DNA of 52,181 bases from positions 1 through 52,181 of the forward strand of contig CAMJGH010000006.1 of assembly GCA_946405185.1 (NCBI GenBank). Direction: 5' to 3'. This stretch comes from an uncultured Lachnospiraceae bacterium. Lineage in GTDB: Bacteria > Bacillota > Clostridia > Lachnospirales > Lachnospiraceae. A model generated the notes under the pieces. The model worked only from the letters and a program-made list of their open reading frames with translations. It was not told the origin of the DNA and made no database searches. Below, piece by piece: positions 1 to 7,990 of the stretch. The stretch's first letter is position 1; each line of letters begins with the position of its first letter. Position numbers and translations under genes: made by a program.

Positions 1-906
1 CTGCTGCCGGTCCGTCTCCTGCAGGATCTCGTGCCGGTCTCCCTCGTACAGTTTGCAGATGACATCCCGCATGCCGGCCTGCAGGAACTCTTCATACACC
101 TTCTTCACGCCCGCGCTGCGGTCGCCCACCGGGTCCTCGGCGCCCGAGACGATCAGCACCGGCAGGGCCTTGTTCATCTTCGCCAGGTTTTCCGGCTGGT
201 TGTCGTAGGACGTGCTCTCCATGAGGATGCGGTAGCCGTTGAGCGAGAACGCGAACGTGTCCTTGGGGTCGTGATAGTATTTGGTCACGCTGTCCAGGTT
301 CTTGGACAGCCAGCTGTTGGCCGGGTCCGAACCGTCCATGTTGTACCCCTTGTACGCCTTGCCGCCGAACGAGAGCTTGGGCATCAGACCGCTCTTGTGA
401 TCCGGCCCCTTGAACTTTTCGATCAGTCTGATGAGCGTCAGGCCCATCTTGGACGTCCCGTCCGGAACGGAGCCCGTGCCCATGACGATGGCGCCGGCGC
501 AGTCTTTGATGCCGTCGGCCTTCTCACACAGGAACATCCGCAGCAGATACGACCCCATGCTGTGGCCCAGGATGAAGTGCGGCAGGCCCGGATACTGCTC
601 CCGGATGAGGCAGTAGTTGGTGTACATGTCCTCCACCAGCGTGGCGGCCGGGGTCTTGGTGTGGAAGATCCCCCAGTCGGCCGGGCTCTCCACGGAATCC
701 CCGTGGCCGATGTGATCGTGCCCCATGACCACGAAGCCTTTGCCCGCCAGATACTCCGCAAACTCCTCGTAGCGCTCGATGTACTCGATCATGCCGTGGA
801 CCAGCTGCATGACGGCGACGGGCTCTCCTGCGTCCGGTGTCCACTTGACTGCATGGATGGGTGTCTTCCGGTCATCCGCCGATGCAAACGTATAGATTTC
901 CTTCAT
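1..906 (-). CDS. Alpha/beta hydrolase, monoacylglycerol lipase-like (partial)
   Basis: Probable serine hydrolase acting on lipid or other small esters in the cytoplasm. The reading frame starts at the ATG at 906 and stays open through the left edge, so the C-terminus is missing after 302 residues. The nucleophile elbow GHSMGS puts the serine at residue 116; an acid candidate is D258 in SGAEDP and a histidine candidate is H292 in GDRHE. An oxyanion-type HG motif lies near residue 37. These features match the Hydrolase_4 (serine aminopeptidase S33/monoglyceride lipase) group. A palindrome overlapping -10-like sequences lies about 80-100 bp upstream, so it probably has its own promoter. The exact substrate cannot be read from the sequence. 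Confidence 0.9.
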   Translation of the reverse strand, partial: MKEIYTFASADDRKTPIHAVKWTPDAGEPVAVMQLVHGMIEYIERYEEFAEYLAGKGFVVMGHDHIGHGDSVESPADWGIFHTKTPAATLVEDMYTNYCLIREQYPGLPHFILGHSMGSYLLRMFLCEKADGIKDCAGAIVMGTGSVPDGTSKMGLTLIRLIEKFKGPDHKSGLMPKLSFGGKAYKGYNMDGSDPANSWLSKNLDSVTKYYHDPKDTFAFSLNGYRILMESTSYDNQPENLAKMNKALPVLIVSGAEDPVGDRSAGVKKVYEEFLQAGMRDVICKLYEGDRHEILQETDRQQ

Positions 907-984
907 GATATCCCCTCTTCCCCCGCGCCCCGGCGCGGAAGTCTGTCCTGTCCAGATGTCGGGGTCAGCGCAGACTCCGACCAC

Positions 985-1006
985 ATTATATGGTATTATA
1001 CCATAT
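985..1006 (-). promoter_or_regulatory. Perfect palindrome over -10 boxes, candidate operator
   Basis: ATATGGTAT-T-ATACCATAT is a perfect inverted repeat with 9-bp arms (988-1006). On the minus strand TATAAT occurs at 1000-995 inside it and again at 990-985. It lies upstream of the hydrolase starting at 906. No good -35 box was found, so regulator-assisted transcription is possible. The function as an operator is inferred from symmetry and position. Confidence 0.4.
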
Positions 1007-1056
1007 CCGTGCGGGATGAACAGAGGAAAGTTGTCCCGTTTGGACGAAAAAAGAAG

Positions 1057-1085
1057 AACATCCGGGCCCTTTCGGACCGGATGTT
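1057..1085 (-). terminator. Terminator of the 7367-1099 operon
   Basis: AACATCCGG (1057-1065) and CCGGATGTT (1077-1085) form a 9-bp stem with an 11-nt loop. On the minus strand it is followed by a T-rich run (CTTCTTTTTT). It lies just after the stop of the HAD phosphatase gene. Confidence 0.7.
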
Positions 1086-1098
1086 CCGGAAAACCACG

Positions 1099-1770
1099 TT
1101 ATCCTGCTGCGGGCGTCAGCGTATCGAACGCCTCCAGCCACGCATCGGCGAGCGACTTCATGGCCTCATGCTCCGCCGTGTTGGCGGCATCGTACACGGC
1201 CACGGCGTAAAACCCGCCGTCTTTCGCGCCTCTGATGCCGGCCAGGATGTCCTCCGCCACCGCGCAGTCCGCGGGAGGCAGCCCCATGCGGCGGGCGGCT
1301 TCCCAATAGATATCCGGGAAACCCTTGCCGCGGGAGACATCCGCCAGCGTGACGAACGCATCAAAGAGCGGCTCGGCGCCGTTGCGGCGGACGGCCGCGC
1401 GGGCGGTCCGCTCCTCGCCGGCCGTGGCCAGCGCCAGCTTCAGGCCGGCCGTCTTCAGGCGCTTCAGGCACGCCAGTGCGCCGGGCTTGAAGGAAAGGCG
1501 ATTGGCATAGGCATCCCACGCCATGTCCCGCCACTCCTGCATGACATCCTCCGGCGTCTCGTTCAGATGAAAGTGCGCGATGGTGTAGTCCGCGCACTCC
1601 CGAAAGCTCATGTGGGCGATGGAGGCCGCGTAGGAATCCGGCACCGTGATGCCGCGCTTCGCAAAAAAGTCCCGGTCGATCTGCTGCCAGACCCCCATGG
1701 AATCCAGCAGCGTCCCGTCCAGATCAAAGATCACCCCGCGGATGTGCGCGGGAAGTTTCACGTCACCCAT
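1099..1770 (-). CDS. HAD-superfamily hydrolase (beta-phosphoglucomutase/phosphatase type)
   Basis: Predicted cytoplasmic phosphatase or phosphomutase of 223 residues. The signature DLDGT gives the nucleophile D16 and the general acid D18. A helical cap follows, then an ALATAGEE stretch (motif II position) and a VAEDILAGI region matching the acidic motif IV of the beta-PGM-like subfamily. Its start overlaps the stop codon of the upstream gene by one base (TGATG), indicating translational coupling. It is the last gene of a catabolic operon and is followed by a hairpin terminator. The substrate is probably a sugar phosphate, but this is not determinable here. Confidence 0.9.
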   Translation of the reverse strand: MGDVKLPAHIRGVIFDLDGTLLDSMGVWQQIDRDFFAKRGITVPDSYAASIAHMSFRECADYTIAHFHLNETPEDVMQEWRDMAWDAYANRLSFKPGALACLKRLKTAGLKLALATAGEERTARAAVRRNGAEPLFDAFVTLADVSRGKGFPDIYWEAARRMGLPPADCAVAEDILAGIRGAKDGGFYAVAVYDAANTAEHEAMKSLADAWLEAFDTLTPAAG

Positions 1771-2519
1771 CAGCAGACCACCGCCGGCTCATGCCGCACC
1801 TCGGCTGCCAGGGCTTTGACGGCTTCCAGATCCCCGCCGTACACCTGCAGGTAGACGCACCCTTCGCCGCCGCACACGCCGCCGGCCGCCGCCAGCACCG
1901 CCGTGGAGCCGGTCAGGTCTTTGATGGCGTCGATCTCCGTGTAGGCTTCGCCGGCCGCCGCCGTGAGGCGCAGGCCTTCGCCCTCCGGATCATTTAAGAG
2001 TTCCTGCAGTTCCCAGACCGGCGTGTCCACGCGCTTTTCCAGGCCCACCGGCAGGATGAGCTTCGCCCGGCGCGAGAACACCGCGCGGGAGGCTTCCATG
2101 ATGGTGCCGCCCGTGGCGCCATTGCCGATCAGGATGGCCGCCGTGTGCGACGGCACGTGCACCGCGTTGGCGCCCTTAAAGATGACATCGCCCTGGCCCA
2201 TGCCCGCGCAGATCTCCGGCAGGGCATCGCGGAAGATCACCTCGCCATGATCGATATAAAGGTCTCCGAGCTGCTCCGCCTTCACCGGCTTCGCGTCCGG
2301 CCCGTAGGAGACGCCGCGGTGGAAGGCCGGGAAGGTGACGCACGGGTCTTTCCCGAGGCATTTCAGCAGTTCGTTGGCCACGTAGGTGTTGGTCGTGCCG
2401 CCGATGACGAGGACTTTCCCGTCTTTCAGGGCTTTCTGCACGTCCGCGCGCCGCACCACGGCCTTCGCGATCAGGCGCTTGCCCGCCGCCGGCGTCAGCT
2501 GGATCTGAATGGATCTCAT
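1770..2519 (-). CDS. Conserved-looking protein of unknown function
   Basis: A 249-residue soluble protein that I do not recognise. It has no signal peptide or membrane segment. Glycine-rich turns after hydrophobic strands (VLVIGGTTNTY at residues 37-46, ILIGNGATGGT, and AAAGGVCGGEGC near the C-terminus) suggest an alpha/beta fold with a nucleotide- or phosphate-binding loop; this is inference only. It is sandwiched in the operon with a 1-bp gap to the VOC gene upstream and a 1-base overlap with the HAD gene downstream, so it is very probably co-translated and functionally linked to them. The start at 2519 has a GAGAGGA ribosome binding site overlapping the previous stop. Confidence 0.8.
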   Translation of the reverse strand: MRSIQIQLTPAAGKRLIAKAVVRRADVQKALKDGKVLVIGGTTNTYVANELLKCLGKDPCVTFPAFHRGVSYGPDAKPVKAEQLGDLYIDHGEVIFRDALPEICAGMGQGDVIFKGANAVHVPSHTAAILIGNGATGGTIMEASRAVFSRRAKLILPVGLEKRVDTPVWELQELLNDPEGEGLRLTAAAGEAYTEIDAIKDLTGSTAVLAAAGGVCGGEGCVYLQVYGGDLEAVKALAAEVRHEPAVVC

Positions 2520-2520
2520 G

Positions 2521-3018
2521 TTATTCCTCTCTGCCCACCACCTGGAAGGACTTGTCGGTATACTGCATGTACTCCATCATGTTGCCCTCCGGGTCATGCA
2601 GCCACAGCTGGTACGTGTTGTCGCAGCCGAACGCGATATCACCGTCGATGTATTCTTCGCCGCCGCGGGCGATGACGTCCGCCTTGAACGCCTGCAGGTC
2701 ATCCACGATGACCGCGTAGTGCGTCACGCCGGTGTAGTCGTGCCCCGCCGGGCGGACGATATCCTCGCCGGCTCTGTCAAACAGTTCGATAAAGTAACCC
2801 GGTGCGTCCGGATATTCCATGTAGCGGATCCAGACGCGGTCTCCCAGGGAGCGCAGGTATTTGGTGCGCTCGGTGACGCCGGTCTTGCGCTCGGTCTGCA
2901 CCGCGAAATCCTCGTAGGTGAGGCAGAACTTTTCCTTCAGGCCCAGAATGTCCCGGTAGAACGGCAGGCACTTGTCCAGATCATGGCACACGATGCCCAG
3001 ATGACAGTTGGCGATCAT
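2521..3018 (-). CDS. VOC/glyoxalase-family protein
   Basis: A 165-residue protein with two beta-alpha-beta-beta-beta modules typical of lactoylglutathione lyase-like VOC proteins. Possible metal ligands are the histidine in CHLGIV near the N-terminus, the glutamate in YFIELF, the histidine in THYAVIV and the glutamate in NMMEYMQY. An in-frame ATG 24 bases further upstream (3042) is rejected because the ATG at 3018 has a perfect AGGAGG six bases upstream, while the longer start lies inside a repeat element. Likely role is detoxification or isomerisation of a dicarbonyl or related metabolite; the exact reaction is unknown. Confidence 0.88.
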   Translation of the reverse strand: MIANCHLGIVCHDLDKCLPFYRDILGLKEKFCLTYEDFAVQTERKTGVTERTKYLRSLGDRVWIRYMEYPDAPGYFIELFDRAGEDIVRPAGHDYTGVTHYAVIVDDLQAFKADVIARGGEEYIDGDIAFGCDNTYQLWLHDPEGNMMEYMQYTDKSFQVVGREE

Positions 3019-3037
3019 AGGGTACCTCCTCTTAGCG

Positions 3038-3110
3038 GTCATCCTGAGCGAGGCCGCTGGCCGAGCCGAAGGATCCCCGGCTTCTGGCCGCTTACGCTCC
3101 TCAGGATGAC
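3038..3110. repeat. REP-like palindromic repeat (GTCATCCTGAG type)
   Basis: GTCATCCTGAG (3038-3048) and CTCAGGATGAC (3100-3110) are perfect 11-bp inverted arms around an interior containing GCCGAAGGATCC. From general recall, very similar TCATCCTGAG...GAAGGATC sequences are dispersed between genes in many bacterial genomes; this was not searched. It fills the gap between deoC and the VOC gene inside an operon. Confidence 0.6.
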
Positions 3111-3115
3111 TCTCC

Positions 3116-3787
3116 TCACTGACTATTATCTCTGGCTTTCACGATCTTCACCACCCGGCTGGTGCCCAGGCGGTCCGCACCCAGTTTCAGAAATTCGTCG
3201 GCGTCTTCCAGGGAGGAAATGCCGCCGGCGGCCTTGATCTTCACGTCCGGGCCCACGTGGGCCGCGAACAGCTTCACATCCTCAAACGTGGCGCCGGCTT
3301 TGGAGAACCCGGTGGACGTCTTGATGTAGTCCGCACCGGCCTCGGTCACGATGCCGCACATGCGGATCTTTTCCTCGTCCGTCAGCAGGCAGGTCTCGAT
3401 GATGACCTTCAGGATGACGTCCCGGCAGACGGCCCGCAGGGCCTTCACCTCCGCCAGCACGTACGCGTCGTTTCCGGCCTTCAGGGCGCCCACGTTGATG
3501 ACCATGTCGATCTCCGCGGCGCCGTCGCGGATGGCCTCTTCCGCCTCCGCGCACTTGGCGGCCGTGGTATTGTAGCCGTTCGGGAAGCCGATCACCGTGC
3601 ACACCGGCACGCGGCCGGCGGCGTAGGAAACCGCCTGCTTCACATAGCACGGCGGGATGCAGACGCTGGCCGTGCTGTAGGTGACGGCATCGTCGATGAG
3701 CGCGCGGATATCCTCCCAGCCGGCCGTCACGGCCAGCTGCGTGTGGTCACAGTGCGATACGATCTCGCGGATGCGTTCTTCGGTCAT
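3116..3787 (-). CDS. deoC: Deoxyribose-phosphate aldolase
   Basis: Catalyses the reversible cleavage of 2-deoxy-D-ribose 5-phosphate to glyceraldehyde 3-phosphate and acetaldehyde. The 223-residue length is normal for the family. The Schiff-base lysine is K156 in YIKTSTGF, the second conserved lysine is K185 in KIKAAGGI, and the conserved aspartate is D94 in [18 protein letters not shown] and KVIIETCLL are also characteristic. The start has an AAGGAG ribosome binding site. It lies in a mixed sugar/carbonyl operon rather than with nucleoside phosphorylase genes, so it may serve a broader sugar pathway here. Confidence 0.96.
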   Translation of the reverse strand: MTEERIREIVSHCDHTQLAVTAGWEDIRALIDDAVTYSTASVCIPPCYVKQAVSYAAGRVPVCTVIGFPNGYNTTAAKCAEAEEAIRDGAAEIDMVINVGALKAGNDAYVLAEVKALRAVCRDVILKVIIETCLLTDEEKIRMCGIVTEAGADYIKTSTGFSKAGATFEDVKLFAAHVGPDVKIKAAGGISSLEDADEFLKLGADRLGTSRVVKIVKARDNSQ

Positions 3788-3821
3788 ACCCGCTCCTTTC
3801 TCAGCCGAACAGCCCGGCCGC

Positions 3822-4802
3822 TTACCACTGCGGATGGATCTCCGCCTTCAGGTACTTGTCGTAGATGGCCTTGACGCCGGCCATCTGCTCATCGGTCAGC
3901 GCCGGCGACTCCGCCGCGCGGACGTTCGAGTACACTTGGCCCACCTTGCTGGCGCCCGGGATGACCACGGAGACGGCCGGGTTCATCAGGATGTAGCGCA
4001 GCGCGTACGGGATCAGATCCTCGGTGCCGAAAAGCTTCTTCAGCTCTTCCGCGGCATCGATGCCCAGATCGTACGGCACACCCGAGAACGTCTCACCCTT
4101 GTCAAACGCCGCGCCTTCGCGGTTGTAGGTGCGGTGGTCCTTCTCACCGAACGTGGTGGCCTTCGTGTAGCGGCCGGTCAGGATGCCGGAAGCCAGCGGC
4201 ACGCGGGCAATGATGCCCACATTCTTCTCGATGGCCTTCGGGAACAGCTCCTCTTCGGGCTTTAAGCGGAACATGTTGTAGATGACTTCGATGCCGGCGA
4301 TGTCATATTCCATGGCGGCCAGGCCTTCGGAGACCTTCTCGATGCTCACGCCGTAGTCGGCCAGCTTGCCGGCCTTCTTCAGGGCATCCAGCTTGCCGAA
4401 GATCTCGTCCCGGTAAAAGACCGGCGTGGGCGGGCAGTGCAGCAGGATCATGTCCAGTTTTTCAAGCTGAAGGCGGGAGAGGCTGCCGTCCACAAACTTT
4501 TCGATGGCCTCGGGCGTGTACATCTCCGCCGTGTGCGGGTTAAGCGCACGGCCGCACTTCGTGGTCACAAAGAAATGGTCCGGGTGTTTTTTCAGAAACC
4601 TGCCGATGGCCTTCTCCGAATTGTTTCCGTTGTAGACGTCGGCGGTGTCGATGAAGGTGATGCCGGTCTCATAGGCGGCCTCGAGGATCTTCTCCGCCTC
4701 CACCTCATTGAACGGCTGGCCCCAGACGGTGCCCAGCTGCCAGGTACCCAGACCGATCTCCGAAACGGCACGGCCGGTCTTGCCGAAAATACGCGTGTTC
4801 AT
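3822..4802 (-). CDS. Aldo/keto reductase
   Basis: A 326-residue NAD(P)H-dependent oxidoreductase of the AKR superfamily acting on sugar or other aldehydes and ketones in the cytoplasm. The catalytic tetrad is visible: D52 in IDTADVY, Y57, K82 in TTKCG and H122 in LLHCP. The start at 4802 was chosen because AAGGAAG lies 7-8 bases upstream; an in-frame upstream ATG (4859) would add 19 residues without family similarity. It is in the same operon as the dehydrogenases and aldolase around it. Substrate is unknown. Confidence 0.93.
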   Translation of the reverse strand: MNTRIFGKTGRAVSEIGLGTWQLGTVWGQPFNEVEAEKILEAAYETGITFIDTADVYNGNNSEKAIGRFLKKHPDHFFVTTKCGRALNPHTAEMYTPEAIEKFVDGSLSRLQLEKLDMILLHCPPTPVFYRDEIFGKLDALKKAGKLADYGVSIEKVSEGLAAMEYDIAGIEVIYNMFRLKPEEELFPKAIEKNVGIIARVPLASGILTGRYTKATTFGEKDHRTYNREGAAFDKGETFSGVPYDLGIDAAEELKKLFGTEDLIPYALRYILMNPAVSVVIPGASKVGQVYSNVRAAESPALTDEQMAGVKAIYDKYLKAEIHPQW

Positions 4803-4869
4803 GGGAATGCTTCCTTTCTGGTAAAACGTCCGTGATGGGTGACAGAGAGAGTATACCATACTCCCTCAC

Positions 4870-5994
4870 TCATTTCATCCGCCTCCCGCTGCCCCAGGCG
4901 CCCTCGCCGGGCTCGGGTTTCAGCGGAAACTTCACGGGCTTTCCGGTCACGCCGGACCGGTAGATGGCGGTGAAGAGCTCCACCGCGCGGCGGCCGTCTG
5001 TAAGCGGCACCGCGGGCTCCCGCCCGGTCTGCACCGCGTCCACGAAGTCCTGCAGCTGCAGGCGGTGGTAGTGCGTGGCGGAGTCGATGCTGTTGAAGAA
5101 ATCCGCGTCCGCCTTTCGGTAGTCCGCCAGCCTGTCCGCCTCGCCCGGCACGGTCCACAGGTCGTTGACCGGCGGTTCGGCAATGCTTGTCACACCGGCG
5201 ATGAACATGGCCCCGCCGTCCGTCTGCACGCCCACGGTGGCGCCGTTCTCACCGGTCACGCGGACGTTGCCGAACAGGCCGGGATTGGTGGAATTGCTCA
5301 CGAAGATATTGCCGAGGGCGCCGCTTTTGAAGCGCACCACGGCCATGGCGGTATCGTCCACTTCCAGCTCCGGGTGGTTTAAGGTGTCCCAGTAGCCGAA
5401 GACCTCCTCGATCTCGCCCATGAACCAGCAGAACAGATCCAGTTGATGCACGGCCTGGTTCACCAGCACACCGCCGCCTTCGCCTTCCCACGTGCCGCGC
5501 CAGGGGTCGGAGTGATAGTAATCCATATCCCGCCAGGACAGGACATTGACGCTCCCCATGATGGGCCGGCCGATCTTTCCCTCCTCGATCGCCTTCTTCA
5601 TGCGCACCACCGGCTCGTAGTAGCGGCGCTGGCTGATCATGGAGCCCACCACGCCGCTCTCCTTCACCGCTTCGATGATGGCGTCGCAGTCCGCGAGCGT
5701 GGAGGCCAGCGGCTTTTCGACAGCCACCGCCATGCCCAGGCGCGCGGCTTCACAGGCGCCCGCGGCATGCGCCGGGTGCGGGGTGGCGATGGTCACGGCT
5801 TTCACACCGTCCGCGGCCATCTCCTCCAGGGTGGCATAGGCCTTTACGCCGTACTGCGCGGCAAACTCCTCCGCGCGCGCCCGGTTGTGGTTCCAGACAC
5901 CCGCAAACTCACAGTTTTCAATACCGGCAAAGGCCTTCGCGTGGAAATGCGCCACCTTGCCCGCGCCGATGATGCCGATCCTGATCTTATCCAT
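4870..5994 (-). CDS. Gfo/Idh/MocA family oxidoreductase
   Basis: A 374-residue NAD(P)-dependent dehydrogenase, likely acting on a sugar, inositol or amino-sugar. It begins with a Rossmann fold (IGIIGAGKVA, residues 6-15), has the family signature EKPLA at 93-97, and a VHQLDLFCWF segment carrying the usual catalytic histidine. The C-terminal alpha/beta substrate domain is complete. It lies between an alcohol dehydrogenase and an aldo/keto reductase, consistent with stepwise oxidation and reduction of a polyol or sugar acid. A repeat element separates it from the upstream dehydrogenase gene. Confidence 0.93.
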   Translation of the reverse strand: MDKIRIGIIGAGKVAHFHAKAFAGIENCEFAGVWNHNRARAEEFAAQYGVKAYATLEEMAADGVKAVTIATPHPAHAAGACEAARLGMAVAVEKPLASTLADCDAIIEAVKESGVVGSMISQRRYYEPVVRMKKAIEEGKIGRPIMGSVNVLSWRDMDYYHSDPWRGTWEGEGGGVLVNQAVHQLDLFCWFMGEIEEVFGYWDTLNHPELEVDDTAMAVVRFKSGALGNIFVSNSTNPGLFGNVRVTGENGATVGVQTDGGAMFIAGVTSIAEPPVNDLWTVPGEADRLADYRKADADFFNSIDSATHYHRLQLQDFVDAVQTGREPAVPLTDGRRAVELFTAIYRSGVTGKPVKFPLKPEPGEGAWGSGRRMK

Positions 5995-6011
5995 TTTCCG
6001 TCTCCTTTATG

Positions 6012-6067
6012 CCCTCATCCGTCACCGAGGCGTTGTCTCGGTGCCACCATCCCCCAGAGGGGGAAGG
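6012..6067. repeat. Dispersed two-hairpin intergenic element
   Basis: Starts CCCTCATCCG, then CACCGAG (6023-6029) pairs with CTCGGTG (6037-6043), followed by CCCCC-AGA-GGGGG (6051-6063) and AAGGC. From recall, closely similar sequences (a CCTCATCCG start, a variable first stem and CCCCCAGAGGGGGAAGGC end) are repeated in gut Clostridia genomes; not checked. It occupies the gap between two operon genes. Confidence 0.55.
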
Positions 6068-6068
6068 C

Positions 6069-7100
6069 TTACGGAATCAGCACGATCTTGTCCAGTCCGT
6101 CTTCGCGGTCGTACACCTTGTGGATCCACTGATCGCCTTCGGCCAGCGGGAAGCACCCGGAGACGATCTCCTCCGCGCGGGCCTTCCCCTCCGCGATCAG
6201 CTTCAGGCACTCCGGATACTCGCCGGCGGACGCGCAGGAACCGTGCAGGCCCAGCTGCTTCAGGATCACTTTCTGCAGCGGGATGGTCACCTCTTTGGCA
6301 AGGTTGCCCACAAAGACCACGTGGCCGTTCTCTTTGGTCTCCTCGATGCACTGCAGCACGGTTGCGGCGATGCCGGTCATATCGTAGCTGACATCCGGCC
6401 CCTTGCCGGCCGTGGCGGCCGCGATGCGCTCATGCGCGTTTTCGGTGCGGGAGTTGATCACGGCCGACGCGCCGGCTTTCTTCGCCAGTTCCAGCCGCCG
6501 GTCTTCCACATCCACGCCGATCACCGCGGGCACGCCCAGGCCTTTCAGCACCTGGATGGCCAGGATGCCGATGGTGCCGCACCCCACCACCATCGCCACG
6601 CCCTCCGTGGGGACGGGCGCCTGCATCACTCCGTGGTAGGCCACGGACATGGGCTCCACGAGAGACGCCTGCACAAAGCTCACCTCGTCCGGCAGCGGGT
6701 AGAGGATGTAGGCGGGCACCGTGAGGTACTCGGCCATGGCGCCGTGGCGGCGGTACTCCTCACACGAGACGCCCAGCACCTGCCGGTGCTCGCAGAGGTT
6801 GATGAGGCCGGCTTTGCAGGCCGGGCACTGCCCGCAGTAGACGGTGGAATCGAAGGTGACGCGCTCGCCCACCGCGTGGTCCGTCACGCCCTCGCCCAGT
6901 GCTTCAATGACGCCGGCCGCCTCATGCCCCATAATGAGCGGCGGGCGGCGCCTTCCGGTACTGCCGTCCATCCCGTGCACATCCGACCCGCAGACCGCGC
7001 AGGCTTTCACGCGGATGAGCACCTCCCCCGGGCCCGGTACGGGCGTGGGCCAGTCGCGGTAGACAAAATGTCCATACTCCTCCAAAACCAACGCTTTCAT
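6069..7100 (-). CDS. Zinc-dependent alcohol/polyol dehydrogenase
   Basis: A 343-residue medium-chain dehydrogenase related to sorbitol, threonine and galactitol dehydrogenases. Catalytic zinc ligands are C37 (CAVCGSD), H59 and E60 (MGHEAAG). The structural zinc cluster C89, C92, C95, C103 is complete. The nucleotide-binding motif VVGCGTIG begins the Rossmann domain. The start at 7100 follows GAGGAGGAG. It is the first full-size enzyme gene of the operon, 9 bp after a small protein gene. Likely substrate is a polyol or sugar alcohol; identity is inferred only at family level. Confidence 0.93.
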   Translation of the reverse strand: MKALVLEEYGHFVYRDWPTPVPGPGEVLIRVKACAVCGSDVHGMDGSTGRRRPPLIMGHEAAGVIEALGEGVTDHAVGERVTFDSTVYCGQCPACKAGLINLCEHRQVLGVSCEEYRRHGAMAEYLTVPAYILYPLPDEVSFVQASLVEPMSVAYHGVMQAPVPTEGVAMVVGCGTIGILAIQVLKGLGVPAVIGVDVEDRRLELAKKAGASAVINSRTENAHERIAAATAGKGPDVSYDMTGIAATVLQCIEETKENGHVVFVGNLAKEVTIPLQKVILKQLGLHGSCASAGEYPECLKLIAEGKARAEEIVSGCFPLAEGDQWIHKVYDREDGLDKIVLIP

Positions 7101-7109
7101 ATCTCCTCC

Positions 7110-7367
7110 TCAGTGCCACGTCGCCTTCTGCTCCGTGTGAAAATACCCGGTGTAGGTTTTCTGCAGTTCCGTCAGTTTTTCTTCGTATGCGGTGCGCTGC
7201 GCATCCGACAGCGTGCCGGCCTCCGTCATCTCCGCCAGTTTGGCCGCAAAGTCCTTCAGGCCGTCGCGCACGTTGTCCTTGTAATTGTTGTTGGCGTTCA
7301 CCTCAATGCCGTGCAGGATCTCCTCCAGCTCCGGCACCGTCTTTTTCTTCTTTCCGAAAAGCCACAT
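7110..7367 (-). CDS. Small hypothetical protein, helical
   Basis: An 85-residue protein beginning MWLFGKKKK and predicted to be mostly alpha-helical, with no membrane segment or known motif. The start is supported by a strong GGGAGGGGG ribosome binding site. It precedes the alcohol dehydrogenase by 9 bp and is probably the first gene of the operon running to 1099. I do not recognise the family and assign no function. Confidence 0.7.
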   Translation of the reverse strand: MWLFGKKKKTVPELEEILHGIEVNANNNYKDNVRDGLKDFAAKLAEMTEAGTLSDAQRTAYEEKLTELQKTYTGYFHTEQKATWH

Positions 7368-7466
7368 ATCCCCCTCCCAAAAGAACTTCTTTTATCAGTG
7401 TACGGGGAAAAGCGGGGAGCCGCAATCGGTTTTGCAAAGGGATTTTATAAAAAACGGGACACGGTA

Positions 7467-7500
7467 TTGACAGTCGCGCCCAAATCGTGTAATTTTACAC
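7467..7500 (+). promoter_or_regulatory. Promoter with overlapping palindromic operator for XRE gene
   Basis: TTGACA (7467-7472), 17-bp spacer, TAATTT (7490-7495). GTGTAA-TT-TTACAC (7487-7500) is a perfect inverted repeat covering the -10 box, so the XRE protein encoded just downstream may repress its own promoter. Autoregulation is inference. Confidence 0.6.
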
Positions 7501-7528
7501 TATCCGGATAAGAAAGGTGTATCTTGCA

Positions 7529-7981
7529 ATGAACCGGGATCAGTTTCTTCTGGAAGTCAGCCGCCGCCTGCGGCTGGTCAGGACCGAATACGCGCTCTCA
7601 CAGGATGCCATGGCACAGGTGCTGGGCATCTCCAAAAAGACGCTCGTGGAGACGGAGAAAGGCCGGCGCACGCTCTCCTTCCCCGAAGCGGCCGCCGTGG
7701 TGGCCGTCTTTCCGGGAAGCGAGGTGCTGGGCAACGCCTTCGGCGGCGAGCTCTCGGACCTGCTGCGTGCCGTGGCGTTTGAAAACGCCGACGTCACCTA
7801 CCCGCCCACCATGGGCGGCAAAGTCTGGTGGCGCGCCGTGGACGATGTCGGCGGCTACCGCATCCAGCAGAACATCGTCTCCGGGCACTACCGGCTGCTG
7901 GACCCGGCCGACGGCCGCATGTTTTCCAGCTTTGATCTGGCCGAAGTAAAAGCCTACCGCGACAGCTGCGGGATCCAATAG
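7529..7981 (+). CDS. XRE-family transcriptional regulator with C-terminal domain
   Basis: A 150-residue regulator. Residues about 8-65 form a Cro/C1-type HTH (SQDAMAQVLGISKKTLVETEKG); the remaining 85 residues are an unrecognised, probably sensory or dimerisation domain. The ATG at 7529 is preferred to an in-frame GTG at 7517 because AGAAAGG lies about 10 bases before it and overlaps that GTG. A consensus-like promoter and operator palindrome precede it. A membrane protein gene follows after 9 bp, so the pair probably forms a two-gene operon. Confidence 0.85.
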   Translation: MNRDQFLLEVSRRLRLVRTEYALSQDAMAQVLGISKKTLVETEKGRRTLSFPEAAAVVAVFPGSEVLGNAFGGELSDLLRAVAFENADVTYPPTMGGKVWWRAVDDVGGYRIQQNIVSGHYRLLDPADGRMFSSFDLAEVKAYRDSCGIQ

Positions 7982-7990
7982 GAGGATGTC

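Noticed and set aside
31-1854. Long plus-strand open frame of 607 codons
   Set aside because: It is antisense to the hydrolase and HAD genes, has a His/Arg/Gly-rich composition typical of high-GC shadow frames and has no ribosome binding site.
3019-3042. Longer start for the VOC gene at 3042
   Set aside because: The extra codons lie in the palindromic repeat and a perfect AGGAGG sits just before the ATG at 3018.
6009-7511. 500-codon plus-strand open frame
   Set aside because: Antisense to the zinc dehydrogenase with clear motifs on the minus strand; starts inside a repeat element.
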